From the NCBI GenBank assembly GCA_016712665.1, contig JADJQP010000003.1, positions 62,001 through 126,000 of the forward strand: 64,000 nt of DNA. The letters run 5' to 3'. Source of the stretch: Bacteroidota bacterium (GTDB taxonomy: Bacteria; Bacteroidota; Bacteroidia; Chitinophagales; Chitinophagaceae). The notes under the pieces were generated by a model. The model was not told the DNA's origin. It did no database searches and saw nothing but the letters and a program-made list of their open reading frames with translations. The number at the start of each line of letters is the position of its first letter. Positions within the stretch are counted from its first letter, which is position 1. The position numbers and the translations under genes are program-made. Below, one piece after another: positions 19,927 to 29,685 of this stretch.

Positions 19927-20769
19927 TTAATCGAATACAATATCGCTTACGCTGACCCCCGTTGAAGGCATCTCCTGCCCCATCATATTGGTTTTCGAGT
20001 TCGAATTGGTGGTTTCGGTATACGTTTTTACCAACCCGTTAGACAAATCCACCGTTATCATTCCATTTGACAAATTATCCATTTCAATTTTCATATCGCC
20101 ACCTTGACCACCACTACGACTGACGGTTCCTTTGGTTTTTCGCTTAAACGAAACCGTCGCAATATTGCCGGCGATTTTCTCTACAAAATAAATCGTTTGC
20201 GTACGCACATCCTCTTTGCTTGCATCCTTTTTCCAACCATTGCCCTCTTTGGCTTCGGCAGGTACTAGTAAAAATGCATTTTCGACATTTCCTCCACCCT
20301 GATTCATCATACGCATCATACCGCCTCGGCCCCTTCCTTTACCGCCTTTCTTTTCTCCATCCGTTTCATCTTCTATCTTTTTGCCATCAAAATCAAGTTG
20401 AATGGTATCCACTTTATTGAGCATCCCTTTGATATTGTCTGCCATCATCCCTTGTTGCTTGCTTGAATCTTCACTATCATATATCATCTTTTGCCCAAAT
20501 CCGTCAAAATTGACTTTTATCTTTTTAAGCATTGAAATAGCTGTATACCCTTTATCATTGGCATCAATGATTTCAATTTCGGTTTGAGAACTGGATACAG
20601 TTTTCATATCCATCGATTCTTCTCCTCTTTTTTGTTTGATATCTGCTGTATCTTTCGATATCATTTTTATCTTTTGCCCTTTGCTTAATTGAATTTTTGT
20701 AGCATTCGTTTGCGCCACCATCAATTGAAAAGAAAACAAAGTAATAACACTGAAAATGTATCGTATCAT
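19927..20769 (-). CDS. Secreted DUF6263-like protein
   Basis: A 280-aa exported protein (signal peptide residues 1-19, ending in VAQ). It has beta-rich segments and a central low-complexity insert rich in Gly, Arg and Met (GKGRGRGGMMRMMNQGGG). It resembles the Bacteroidota DUF6263 family, whose function is unknown. It is the last gene of a minus-strand run (gldA-like, DUF6913, dapA, this gene), 13 nt after dapA, and is probably co-transcribed. Confidence 0.7.
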   Translation of the reverse strand: MIRYIFSVITLFSFQLMVAQTNATKIQLSKGQKIKMISKDTADIKQKRGEESMDMKTVSSSQTEIEIIDANDKGYTAISMLKKIKVNFDGFGQKMIYDSEDSSKQQGMMADNIKGMLNKVDTIQLDFDGKKIEDETDGEKKGGKGRGRGGMMRMMNQGGGNVENAFLLVPAEAKEGNGWKKDASKEDVRTQTIYFVEKIAGNIATVSFKRKTKGTVSRSGGQGGDMKIEMDNLSNGMITVDLSNGLVKTYTETTNSNSKTNMMGQEMPSTGVSVSDIVFD

Positions 20770-20782
20770 AATGATTAATTTT

Positions 20783-21679
20783 TTAGTTTTTAAAATTGGA
20801 AAGGGTTTTCAAAAAATCCTTGATTTGTAACTGGGTGGCACTACTTACCGGCACTACAGGCAATCGCAATTCATTTTGCAGGATTCCCATTTCACTCAAA
20901 ACACATTTTGCTCCTGCCGGGTTCCCTTCTACAAATAGCAAATCAATACCTTCTAATAAGCGATAATGCAGAGACTGTGCTCGCGCAAAATCGTACTGTA
21001 AGGAGGCTTCTATCATTTCGCAAAACATTTTGGTAAAGCAATTGGCTGCCACTGAAATCACTCCGTCAAAACCGCAAGCAATTTGAGCCATTGCCAAATT
21101 ATCATCACCACTTAAAATGGCAAATCCACTGGGTCTGTTTTTTACCAATTCCATACACTGCACCATATTGCCACTCGCTTCTTTGATGGCAATAATCTGC
21201 TCACATTCATTGGCTAATTGGATGGTAGTAGATGCGGTCATATTACTACCCGTGCGGCCTGGTACATTATATAATATGATAGGTTTAGGACTATATTTAT
21301 TTACTTCCTTATAATGTGCGATAATGCCGGCTTGAGTGGGTTTACTATAATAAGGAGAAACGCTTAAAATAGCATCTACCTGATCGAGCGGATACGATTG
21401 CAGGGTAGCGATTACCTCCGAAGTATTATTGCCACCAATACCACAAACCACAGGTACTCTTCCCTTATTCACTTCAATAACGCTATTCAGTACGTGAAGT
21501 TTTTCTTCTGCCGACAAGGTAGGCGTTTCGGCTGTTGTTCCTAAGGCTACTAAATAGTTGACTCCCTGATCAATGACATGATTAATGAGCTTCTCGAGGG
21601 CTACTTCATCTATGCGTTTGGCTGCGTCGAAGGGAGTTACCAAAGCAACACCGGTACCTTTAAATTTGTTTTCGGGCAT
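20783..21679 (-). CDS. dapA: 4-hydroxy-tetrahydrodipicolinate synthase
   Basis: A 298-aa aldolase that condenses pyruvate with aspartate semialdehyde in the diaminopimelate/lysine pathway. It shows GTGVALVTPFD, the GTTAETPTLS active-site segment, LYNVPGRTGSN (Tyr138) and the Schiff-base lysine Lys166 in IIAIKEASGN. Its start overlaps the end of the preceding DUF6913 gene by 20 nt. Confidence 0.96.
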   Translation of the reverse strand: MPENKFKGTGVALVTPFDAAKRIDEVALEKLINHVIDQGVNYLVALGTTAETPTLSAEEKLHVLNSVIEVNKGRVPVVCGIGGNNTSEVIATLQSYPLDQVDAILSVSPYYSKPTQAGIIAHYKEVNKYSPKPIILYNVPGRTGSNMTASTTIQLANECEQIIAIKEASGNMVQCMELVKNRPSGFAILSGDDNLAMAQIACGFDGVISVAANCFTKMFCEMIEASLQYDFARAQSLHYRLLEGIDLLFVEGNPAGAKCVLSEMGILQNELRLPVVPVSSATQLQIKDFLKTLSNFKN

Positions 21680-22223
21680 AAGGTTTTAAATTAAGAATAG
21701 AATTAATATTGATAATCAGGGTTGCAATATCCGGTGTGTCTCCGCAAGGAATCAAAATATCTGATACGCTTTTCAGTGGTTCTACAAATGGGCCCACCCT
21801 GCATCGAGCCATTGATAATTGGGCAATGTATTTTAGTTGCGCACTGTCCTGAAAATACAAGTTGAACAACATATCATATTTTTTTACCACTATCCGGTCG
21901 GTCTTCGGACTATGAGGCATAGTGGTCTTTTTATCCAAATCATTCCAGTCGAAATACTGCAGATAGATATTATTCTCTCGCTCCTTTTTATCGATAAAAA
22001 GCAATACATCACACTCATACCCTAATTGTTCAAGTCGCTTTTTGTAATTCGAAATTTCTTCTTGCATTTCGTAGTCGGTAAAATAACAAAGGATTCCGAT
22101 GCGATAGGAATTAGAGAAATTCTTAAATTCACGAATCACTTCGCTTTCCTGACCAAAAATATTGGGCATATTCTCAACAGGCTTCGGAGAAATCAGGTTT
22201 TGAATGTTTTTTAAGAATGACAA
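21660..22223 (-). CDS. DUF6913 family protein
   Basis: A 187-aa cytosolic protein of the DUF6913 type found beside dapA in many Bacteroidota. It has a Rossmann-like start (YRIGILCYFTDYEMQEE), a charged middle, and a conserved VGPFVEPLKSVSDILIP near the C terminus. Function unknown. It overlaps dapA by 20 nt and follows the gldA-like gene after 18 nt, so it is clearly one transcription unit. Confidence 0.72.
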   Translation of the reverse strand: MSFLKNIQNLISPKPVENMPNIFGQESEVIREFKNFSNSYRIGILCYFTDYEMQEEISNYKKRLEQLGYECDVLLFIDKKERENNIYLQYFDWNDLDKKTTMPHSPKTDRIVVKKYDMLFNLYFQDSAQLKYIAQLSMARCRVGPFVEPLKSVSDILIPCGDTPDIATLIININSILNLKPYARKQI

Positions 22224-22241
22224 GTAGTATAAATTAATTTG

Positions 22242-22958
22242 TTATGAATGGAGTGTAAGGGATCTAAATATTTCTTCCAGACTTTTTTCCTGATTTTGCT
22301 GCTGAAGATTGTTCAGGCTATCATCCGCCACTATATTGCCCTTGTTAATGATGATGACCCTATTACACATGGCTTCCACCTCTTGCATGATATGGGTTGA
22401 AAGCAACACGGTTTTATCTTTTCCGAAATTACAGATGAGATCCCTGATTTCTACAATTTGATTGGGATCCAGCCCGGAAGTCGGTTCATCTAATACCAGC
22501 ACCTCCGGATTATGAATGATGGCCTGCGCTAAACCCACCCGTTGCTTATACCCCTTAGACAAAGAGCCAATTTTTTTCTTCTCTTCTTTTCCCAAGCCCG
22601 TTTGTTCAATTACTTCATCAATACGTTTTTTGCTAGTGGCACCCAGTTTGTGCACGGCACACAAAAACTCCAAATATTCTCGTACATACATATCATGATA
22701 CAAGGGATTGGATTCGGGTAAATACCCCACCTTTTGCTGTGTCAAAAGCAGATGTTCGCTCACTTCTTTATCACATACCTTTGCGGATCCGCTACTGGCC
22801 GGCAAGTATCCTGTAATGATTTTCATGGTTGTAGATTTACCGGCACCATTGGGTCCCAAAAAACCCACAATTTCACCCTTCTGAATGGTAAAAGAAATAG
22901 CATTTACAGCAACTTGCTCATCATACACCTTTGTTAGATTCTCAACACGTACGGACAT
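22242..22958 (-). CDS. gldA: ABC transporter ATPase, GldA-like
   Basis: A 238-aa ABC-2-type ATPase. It shows Walker A GPNGAGKST, the Q loop, signature LSKGYKQRVGLAQ, Walker B VLVLDEPTSGLD and the H loop LLSTHIMQEVEAMC. It closely resembles GldA of gliding bacteria. Compared with GldA of about 298 aa it lacks most of the segment between the ATPase core and the terminal SLEEIFRSLT. No gldF/gldG permease is adjacent, so the symbol is tentative. Confidence 0.75.
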   Translation of the reverse strand: MSVRVENLTKVYDEQVAVNAISFTIQKGEIVGFLGPNGAGKSTTMKIITGYLPASSGSAKVCDKEVSEHLLLTQQKVGYLPESNPLYHDMYVREYLEFLCAVHKLGATSKKRIDEVIEQTGLGKEEKKKIGSLSKGYKQRVGLAQAIIHNPEVLVLDEPTSGLDPNQIVEIRDLICNFGKDKTVLLSTHIMQEVEAMCNRVIIINKGNIVADDSLNNLQQQNQEKSLEEIFRSLTLHS

Positions 22959-23122
22959 TTAGAAAAATTGAATTGCAAATTTCGACAATATTTTTGATAG
23001 ATGGTCTATTATTTTTTCGCATCATAATGTTAAAAAATAAACATTGTCAAAACACCACTTTCTAAAATAAATTTCTATTTTTCCAGCATATTTAGAAATA
23101 GCAACGGTATTAATAGATTATT

Positions 23123-23998
23123 ATGAAAAACACTAAAGAGATTAAAGCCCTATTCCATCTTTTGGATGATCCGGATAAAGAAATTTTTGATACTGTTTCA
23201 AACAAATTGGTCCATTTCGGTAAAGAAATCATTCCCAACTTGGAACATTATTGGGAACAAACCAACGACAATATTATACAAGAGCGAATCGAGGATATCA
23301 TTCATAAACTCAATTTCAACGATACCTATGAGGAAATTAAAAATTGGTATCATTCCGAAAAGCCGGATTTATTAGGCGGGGCCTTATTACTTTCAAAATA
23401 CCGATTTCCGGCAATGAAAGAAGACGATTGCCGAAAAACCCTCAAAAGTTTGTATCAAAGTTGCTGGCTCGAATTGCATAACTATCTAACTCCACTAGAA
23501 CAAATCAATATCATTAACAGCGTCTTTTACAATATGTATAAGTTTAATGGTTTTGATTTGGAAGCCAATAATGCCAATCATTATTTTATAAGCGAAGTGC
23601 TTGAAACACGACAAGGGAACAACTATTCATTAGGAACCATTTATCAGCTGCTTTGCGAAATGCTGGATATACCGGTATTTGCCATTCAATTGCCCCGTCA
23701 GCATTTATTGGCTTATTTTGATACGACCTATAACTTTTTTGATAAGGAAGAGCAACAACGACAAAAAATTCAGTTTTATATAGATGCCAATTCCGGTTCT
23801 ATTTTTACGCAAAATGATGTGGATATGTATTTGAAGAAATACAATTTTGCAGAAGTAGACAGCATTTACAAGCCCTTGTCAAATCAGGAAATTATACTCA
23901 CCACCATCGAATCGCTTATTATGATGTACGATGAATTAAATCAGGTGAATCATTCAGCAGAATTAAGCAATATTGTAGCGTTACGGGGTACTAAGTAA
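23123..23998 (+). CDS. SirB1-like transglutaminase-fold protein
   Basis: A 291-aa cytosolic protein. The N-terminal third is helical and repeat-like. The central part has the SirB1/transglutaminase-like pattern: INIINSVFYNMYKFNGF, then a segment around RQGNNYSLGTIYQLLCEML (the position of the family's active-site-like Cys/Ser), then LPRQHLLAYFD with the His. Family members are probably not active proteases and their role is unclear. The 3' end overlaps the convergent NlpC/P60 gene by 18 nt. Confidence 0.78.
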   Translation: MKNTKEIKALFHLLDDPDKEIFDTVSNKLVHFGKEIIPNLEHYWEQTNDNIIQERIEDIIHKLNFNDTYEEIKNWYHSEKPDLLGGALLLSKYRFPAMKEDDCRKTLKSLYQSCWLELHNYLTPLEQINIINSVFYNMYKFNGFDLEANNANHYFISEVLETRQGNNYSLGTIYQLLCEMLDIPVFAIQLPRQHLLAYFDTTYNFFDKEEQQRQKIQFYIDANSGSIFTQNDVDMYLKKYNFAEVDSIYKPLSNQEIILTTIESLIMMYDELNQVNHSAELSNIVALRGTK

Positions 23999-24742
23999 TC
24001 GTTTAATAATTCGTAGACGATGGGTTCGGACTCCCGAATGTCTGTTTGTAATACCTTCTACATCTATATAATCGACAGCCACTTCTCCATTACTTTCGCT
24101 GGCATGCACTATCTGATGATTATTCAGCAAAATTCCGACATGGTTGATTTCCTGTTGCGCATCTTCAAAAAAAGCCAAATCGCCGCATTGCCCGTTAGGA
24201 AGAAAATCTAACACAGTACCAAACTCCATTTGCGCAGCTGCCAAATGTGGTAAATGAATGCCATAAAATTTATAGAATATTTTGGACAAGCCCGAACAAT
24301 CCACACCGTAAATACTGGTACCTCCCCACCGATATGGGGCTTTAAGAAAGGATTTCAAAATCTTGAGCGAATGCGCTTCATTAAAAGGAAAATCTTGTAA
24401 GGCAATTACCTCCGAAAGTGAGTCTGTATGCAGGGCCTCCGAAGCTGGAAGATAGGTGCCACTTACAAGCATTTGTGGCGAATGATCGCCTTCAAGGGAA
24501 CGGTTACCAAGAAGGATATGTGTTGGCCGCATGGGGGTATCGTCCTCTGATGTTTGAAACTGCGAACGCAAAACCCAACCCCTTGTTTGAGCACATAGGC
24601 TTTCTACCTGTATCCATTGGCTTTGATTCGATTCTAGAATCACAGCCTCATCGCCATAAAGAAATTGAGTATGAACTTCTCCGCGATGTCCGGGCTCCTT
24701 CATCACATTGGCCATATTAACCTTGCAAATGATTTGTGTCAT
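23981..24742 (-). CDS. NlpC/P60 (C40) peptidoglycan endopeptidase
   Basis: A 253-aa peptidase with two parts. The N-terminal SH3-like domains include the RGWVLRSQF strand. The C-terminal NlpC/P60 domain has the catalytic Cys in YGVDCSGL, the His in INHVGILL and a polar residue in IVHASES. It probably cleaves peptide stems of peptidoglycan. No clear signal peptide is seen, as in some Bacteroidota relatives. The ATG at 24742 gives the normal family start; the frame extends a further 10 residues upstream. Confidence 0.88.
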   Translation of the reverse strand: MTQIICKVNMANVMKEPGHRGEVHTQFLYGDEAVILESNQSQWIQVESLCAQTRGWVLRSQFQTSEDDTPMRPTHILLGNRSLEGDHSPQMLVSGTYLPASEALHTDSLSEVIALQDFPFNEAHSLKILKSFLKAPYRWGGTSIYGVDCSGLSKIFYKFYGIHLPHLAAAQMEFGTVLDFLPNGQCGDLAFFEDAQQEINHVGILLNNHQIVHASESNGEVAVDYIDVEGITNRHSGVRTHRLRIIKRLLSTP

Positions 24743-24875
24743 AAACGCAATATTACAATCTTTTGCCCTCATTCAATAGCATTGCAAAAGGGATTGCTGC
24801 TACAAAGCGGAAGCCATTACAAAGGCCGTTTGAAATATTCCCGGGCAATCGGCTATGATTCATTGATTTATCTGC

Positions 24876-24883
24876 TACTTTTG
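24876..24883 (+). promoter_or_regulatory. -7 promoter element TACTTTTG
   Basis: A TAnnTTTG match 16 nt before the ATG at 24900. It supports that ATG as the true start of the CoA-binding protein. Confidence 0.6.
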
Positions 24884-24899
24884 CTTTTCAATCAAGTAC

Positions 24900-25264
24900 A
24901 TGTCTCAGAAATACACTTTGGTTTTGGGAGCCTCTTCAAAACCGGACAGATATAGCTACAAAGCCGTAAAATGCTTGACCAACACCAACATCCTATTTTG
25001 GCCATTGGTAATAAAACCGGTCAAATTGATAACATACCCATTGAAGTGGTGCAAAGAATGGTAGAAGGTATTGACACCGTTACCCTCTATTTAAATGAAA
25101 ATAAACAACAGCAGTATTACGATTATATTTTTGCATTGCATCCCAAAAGAATTATATTTAATCCGGGTGCCGAAAATGACGAACTCGCCGAGTTGGCAAA
25201 AAAAAGAAATATCAAAACTATGGAAGCTTGTACACTGGTTTTACTAAGTACAGGTCAATACTAA
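24900..25264 (+). CDS. CoA-binding domain protein, frameshifted
   Basis: A Rossmann-type CoA-binding protein (YccU-like) of about 121 aa. The true N terminus, from the ATG at 24900, reads KYTLVLGASSKPDRYSYKAV, with the family's GAS.kP.RyS nucleotide loop. The frame then breaks near 24975. The next frame continues QHQHPILAIGNKTG and ends with RIIFNPGAENDEL, the usual C-terminal motif. One missing base around the CTTGACCAACAC stretch repairs it. The open frame that begins at 24971 is only the second half. Confidence 0.85.
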
Positions 25265-25282
25265 AAGAGAAGAAACATTATT

Positions 25283-25894
25283 TTGCAGATAGAGCTGGTT
25301 AATATTGAAAAAAAATTCAACAATGAATTGCTGTTTAGCAAGGTGAATCATCTTTTTCAAAGTCCTTCCAAAACAGCCTTGTTGGGTATAAACGGATCAG
25401 GAAAATCAACCTTATTGCAAATCATCTCAGGTTATTTATCCCCTTCGAGAGGCGAAATAAAATATGTCATAAACGGACAATCGCTCCCTAAGGAGGAGAT
25501 TTTCAATCATGTTTCGATATGCGCTCCATATTTAGATCTAATTGAAGAAATGACCCTTACTGAATTTTTTGAATATCATTTTGCATTCAAAAAAAGAGTC
25601 ATGAACATCCATGACATCATTGGTTACATCGGTTTGGAATCCTCAAAAAATAAACTCATCGAAAAGTATTCAAGTGGGATGAAGCAACGGGTAAAACTGG
25701 CCCAGGCATTTTTTAGTGAAAGCCCACTCTTACTTCTCGATGAACCCTGCACCAATTTAGATGAGGATGGCTTTGCGCTTTTCGACAAATTGATGAATGA
25801 CTTCACTGCCAAGCGTATCGTAATTATTGCCAGCAATGATGCGGCCGAATCAAAACATTGCAATGAAAAATATTACATCAAAGATTTTAAATAA
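25283..25894 (+). CDS. ABC transporter ATP-binding protein
   Basis: A 203-aa ABC ATPase. It shows Walker A GINGSGKST, signature YSSGMKQRVKLAQ, Walker B LLLLDEPCTNLD and the D loop; the H-loop position is IIASNDAAE, without a clear His. It is short, like CcmA-type exporters' ATPases. No permease lies next to it unless the transporter downstream is linked. The only starter is a TTG at 25283 inside a promoter-like ATTATTTTGC, so the first codons are uncertain. Confidence 0.82.
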   Translation: MQIELVNIEKKFNNELLFSKVNHLFQSPSKTALLGINGSGKSTLLQIISGYLSPSRGEIKYVINGQSLPKEEIFNHVSICAPYLDLIEEMTLTEFFEYHFAFKKRVMNIHDIIGYIGLESSKNKLIEKYSSGMKQRVKLAQAFFSESPLLLLDEPCTNLDEDGFALFDKLMNDFTAKRIVIIASNDAAESKHCNEKYYIKDFK

Positions 25895-25900
25895 AGAGGT

Positions 25901-27194
25901 ATGTTGCTCAACGATAAAAAAACAATCCGTGCGTGGACCTATTACGATTGGGCCAACTCAGCCTATTCGCTCATCATTACCTCTGCTATTTTCCCTGCGT
26001 ATTACAGCGCCATCGTTCCCGAAAAAATCAACTGGCTAGGCGTTAATATCTCGCGCTCTTCACTGGCCTCTTTTTCGATTTCATTCTCGTTTTTATTTAT
26101 CGCAATCCTTTCTCCCATCCTTTCTTCCATTGCCGACTACAAGGGTAATAAAAAATCCTTTATGAAGTTTTTTTGCTACCTCGGGGCATCGGCTTGCGCT
26201 GCCATGTTTTTTTCGAAAAAATGTCGCGGGAGAGGCCAATGTACTGTGGGGACTCACTTGCTCTATTATTGCCTCTATAGGATACTGTGGCAGCATAGTG
26301 TTTTACAATGCTTTTCTGCCTGAGATTGCCTCCAAAGACCGTCAAGATGAAATCAGTGCCAAAGGTTTTGCAATGGGCTATATAGGAAGTGTATTGCTGA
26401 TGTTGGTTTGTTTTGCCTTTATTATTTTGAATGAAAAAATGGTCTGGAACTTAGGCACATTGCCGGCCCGGATTTCCTTTGTGCTAGTGGCAATCTGGTG
26501 GGTCATTTTTGCCCAAATCCCTTTCCGCACCTTACGGGAAACAGCTAAGGAAAGCAGTCATAAAACCATCGATATAATTAGAAACGGATACCAGGAACTT
26601 CGAAAGGTTTGGAATGAATTGAGGCATTTTCCGACCTTAAAAAAATTCTTGGCATCCTTTTTCTTTTACAATATGGGGGTTCAAACAGTGATGTATATGG
26701 CTACCTATTTTGCCAGCGACGAATTAAAAATGGAAACCACGCAGTTATTGGCAGTGGTACTGATTATACAATTGGTAGCAATAGCTGGAGCCTGGCTTTT
26801 TGCAAAATTGTCAAAAAAAGCCGGTAACAAAACCTCTCTATTAACCCTAATAATTATTTGGATTGGCATTTGCTTTGCCGCCTTTGTCATTCAAACAGTA
26901 ACTCAATTTTTTATGCTTGCCTTTGCAGTTGGTATGGTGATGGGGGGTATCCAATCCTTGTCACGTTCCACCTACTCCAAATTATTACCTCCAACAGAGG
27001 ACACCGCTTCCTATTTCAGTTTTTTTGATGTTTGTGATAAATTAGGAATTGTAATAGGCACCCTTTCCTTTGGTATGATTACCCTGATAATGGGCGGAAT
27101 GCGCAATTCAGCATTGGGCCTTTCTATCTTCTTTATAGTTGGTCTTTCAATCATGCTTTTGATCCGTAAAAAAGAATTTCAGCTCTCAAACTAA
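25901..27194 (+). CDS. MFS transporter, UMF1 family, frameshifted
   Basis: A membrane transporter of about 430 aa with about 12 membrane segments. It shows the UMF1-family start RAWTYYDWANSAYSLIIT, then ILSPILSSIADYKGNKK, FYNAFLPEIA and the C-terminal-half motif GGIQSLSRSTYSKLLPP. The substrate is unknown. The frame breaks near 26207-26222 in a T7/A6 stretch. The first frame drops into nonsense after MFFS, and the second reads back as NVAGEANVLWGLTCSIIASI. One extra base explains the split. Confidence 0.88.
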
Positions 27195-27210
27195 GTAGCG
27201 ACGGAGCATC

Positions 27211-28602
27211 TTATCGAACCTGTACTTTTTGATGCATAATATGGCCTTCCTTGTCTATGATTTGCAAATTATAAACACCGGCTGCAACATCAAAATACAA
27301 TTGTTGGGCCATTGAAGATGCAAGCATTCTACCAGACAAATCGTACATTTTTACAGATTGCACCGGCAAAGAAACCAATAGATAATCATGCGCAGGATTT
27401 GGATAGATAGTCACAACCAGTTTCTGCTGCTCTGTAACCAAGTTGGGAATACATTCCTCATAAGCACCTATATCGATAGCGGCATTAACACAACGAGACG
27501 AAAAATTTTGAGGATGCACATAAATCTGATCAGCTAATAAAGAATAAGTACCCACCATACCGGGGTTGACACCTGCATTAAATAAAGGACTGGATCCATA
27601 GGTTGGAAAACTAATTTGATATTGATAATTCGCTGCATTTTGAAATTGCAAATTTGCCGCGGTGGCATTGATGGAATTGTTTAAAGTATCTAATACCAAG
27701 GGAGCATTGGTATAAAAACTTCCCACTCCGGCACAAACATTATTATACGCTTTAAATTTTTCGGTACCGGATTTCAAGTCAAAAAAAGAACCCACGTTTT
27801 TTTCGTTGACAATGGTATTATTGATGGCATACACCTCATTAAAAGCAGCATTTGCCAAGCCTTCCAGTCCATACCCGATGATATTATTGTTTTGTGAGTT
27901 TTGTTGTTGATTGATAATATTACCAATTAAAAAGGTTTGTCCGCCATTGGGCAAATCGATATTTCTACTATCAGTACCTTGCTCTGAGCTGATTCGATTG
28001 TATAAAATATAATGGCTTTTGGCCCTGCTTTTCAATTCGTGACCTACATGGGCATCATGCGAATAATTATAACGAAATACCAAGGTGTCAATATGGTTGA
28101 TATACAAATTGTGTGACAAGCCATCTCCAAATCCATTAAAGGCAAATTCACTTTTCTCAATCAAAATTTTGCTACCGGCGTTATCACCGGCTAAAATACC
28201 GTTTTCATTGTCATGAAAATAACAATGTGTCACCGTCAAATGCATTCCCTCCTGACGAATACCCGCACCATTTTTATCAACCACAGTACAGCGGCTAAAC
28301 TCAATATTTTCGACATGGGTATTTTGGCCACCTATGACCCAAATAGCCTTTCCGCCGTAGGCTGTATTATTAGCATCTAAATGCGCATAGCCGGGTCCCA
28401 CCCCTTTTATAACCAAATTATTTTTACCCCAATAGCAAACATCCGCCAAATAAACTGCTGCATCAATCAGCACGGTATCTCCATCATTTACAAGGGCACT
28501 CACCTGACTGGGTTTGGTATAGACTTTAGCAGGCCCCACCAACCAGGTAGTGGCATGACAAAACGGGGTACTCAATAACAGCGCAAAAAGGATTTTCTTC
28601 AT
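27211..28602 (-). CDS. Right-handed beta-helix protein with T9SS sorting domain
   Basis: A 463-aa secreted protein. The signal peptide (residues 1-18) is followed by parallel beta-helix coils (about residues 60-330), with repeated short strands around VIKGVGPGY, VENIEFSRCTVV and VTHCYFHDNENG. A T9SS C-terminal domain starts at VTIYPNPAHDYLLVS and ends in IMHQKVQVR. The helix resembles polysaccharide-lyase or pectate-lyase-like folds, but no catalytic set is recognisable. It is probably surface-exposed or released by the T9SS. Confidence 0.85.
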   Translation of the reverse strand: MKKILFALLLSTPFCHATTWLVGPAKVYTKPSQVSALVNDGDTVLIDAAVYLADVCYWGKNNLVIKGVGPGYAHLDANNTAYGGKAIWVIGGQNTHVENIEFSRCTVVDKNGAGIRQEGMHLTVTHCYFHDNENGILAGDNAGSKILIEKSEFAFNGFGDGLSHNLYINHIDTLVFRYNYSHDAHVGHELKSRAKSHYILYNRISSEQGTDSRNIDLPNGGQTFLIGNIINQQQNSQNNNIIGYGLEGLANAAFNEVYAINNTIVNEKNVGSFFDLKSGTEKFKAYNNVCAGVGSFYTNAPLVLDTLNNSINATAANLQFQNAANYQYQISFPTYGSSPLFNAGVNPGMVGTYSLLADQIYVHPQNFSSRCVNAAIDIGAYEECIPNLVTEQQKLVVTIYPNPAHDYLLVSLPVQSVKMYDLSGRMLASSMAQQLYFDVAAGVYNLQIIDKEGHIMHQKVQVR

Positions 28603-28676
28603 AGAATACTAGCTTGTTTTAATAAAAATTGTGCGAAACAGTTGTAAAGTTACAGGATTGTGCTAATATTAAAAAC

Positions 28677-28706
28677 TTGATTTCCACCCAATTTTAGGTA
28701 TATTTG
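28677..28706 (+). promoter_or_regulatory. Promoter TTG-N19-TATATTTG
   Basis: A TTG at 28677-28679 and TATATTTG at 28699-28706 with exactly 19 nt between them, a full Bacteroidota promoter match, 17 nt before the ATG at 28724. Confidence 0.8.
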
Positions 28707-28723
28707 TTATATAATAAATCTGT

Positions 28724-29613
28724 ATGCAAAAATTAATCACTACCATAGTATTGCTTGTCTGTTCCTTTTATGCAAGGGCAGAAAAAATTACCCTGAGCCT
28801 TTCAGACAGTAGTACTTGCCATTTTGAAAAAAATAATGGAATGCTTCATGGTGAGTATAAATCGTATTACAAAAACGGTCGTTTAAAATCGGAAGGTTCT
28901 TTTTTACAAAATAATCGTTTTGGTTTTTGGGTATTTTACAATGCCGATGGTAGCATTCATTGCACAAGAGATTATAAAACGAATTATTCGTATGAAGAAA
29001 AAACAGCTGCGAATATTCTAAATAAAGTAAATTGGAATGAGGGGCATAAGTGGTGCTTGATTTATGAAAAAGAGGTAATCATTAATAAAAGATACCTCTC
29101 TACCATGCTTGCAAGCGATAATGAAAATCTGTTTAACTCTGAAGCAATCTGCAAGAAAATCCTTCAGGCAGTAGCCAGAAGCAATGCGGAACTCTTTGAA
29201 AACAGTAGATTTGTGAACAAGGTAGATAAGAGCGTATTCGCTAATAAAGAAATTGTCGGATTCAGATTAAAAGAAGATCGGATTCTTGATCAAACAACAC
29301 AATGCCTGCAATATCGTATTATTGGCATCGCACCATTAGAATATAATAAGGAATCAAAAAGCTATAAAGAGGTTTGTTGGGTTTATTATCCTGATTTCAA
29401 AGTGAATTGGCAAACATTTCTCTAACTACCCCTATAAACTTTGCCGCCACTCTTTTAGATATTTTTGAAAATAGAACGTTTGCAAGCAATACGGTTCCCT
29501 TATTAATGCCGGGTGTAAATTCAACGGAAGACGAAACCGAAACCTTGCACCGAAGCATGATTTCTATGATTGAAAAAGAAAACAGCTATATTCTAAGCAA
29601 TTTTAAACTGTAA
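28724..29613 (+). CDS. MORN/YwqK-repeat protein with GldN-like C-terminal domain, frameshifted
   Basis: A secreted protein of about 296 aa. The signal peptide (residues 1-19) is followed by one or two MORN/YwqK-type repeats (MLHGEYKSYYKNGRLKSEGS, FGFWVFYNADGS). The rest is laid out like the T9SS protein GldN/PorN: VNWNEGHKWCLIYEKE, a GFRLKEDRI strand, YRIIGIAPL, VCWVYYPDF, then LLDIFENRTFASNTV and a terminal helix. The frame breaks at about 29420; one missing T (ACATTT to ACATTTT) joins NWQTF to SLTTPINFAA. The GldN assignment is by remembered motif order, not a search. Confidence 0.65.
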
Positions 29614-29639
29614 TAAGCCCAGCCTTTAGATTCTTTCTT

Positions 29640-29669
29640 TTGATTGTCCCTTGCTTTTACTTATTTTTG
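29640..29669 (+). promoter_or_regulatory. Promoter TTG-N19-TATTTTTG
   Basis: A TTG at 29640-29642 and TATTTTTG at 29662-29669 with exactly 19 nt between them. Transcription would begin near 29675, which favours the ATG at 29686 over the frame-shifted ATG at 29672. Confidence 0.75.
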
Positions 29670-29685
29670 GCATGAATTCGAATCT

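Noticed and set aside
25283..27194. ATPase at 25283 plus transporter at 25901 as one ABC exporter
   Set aside because: The second protein is an MFS (UMF1) transporter, which needs no ABC ATPase.
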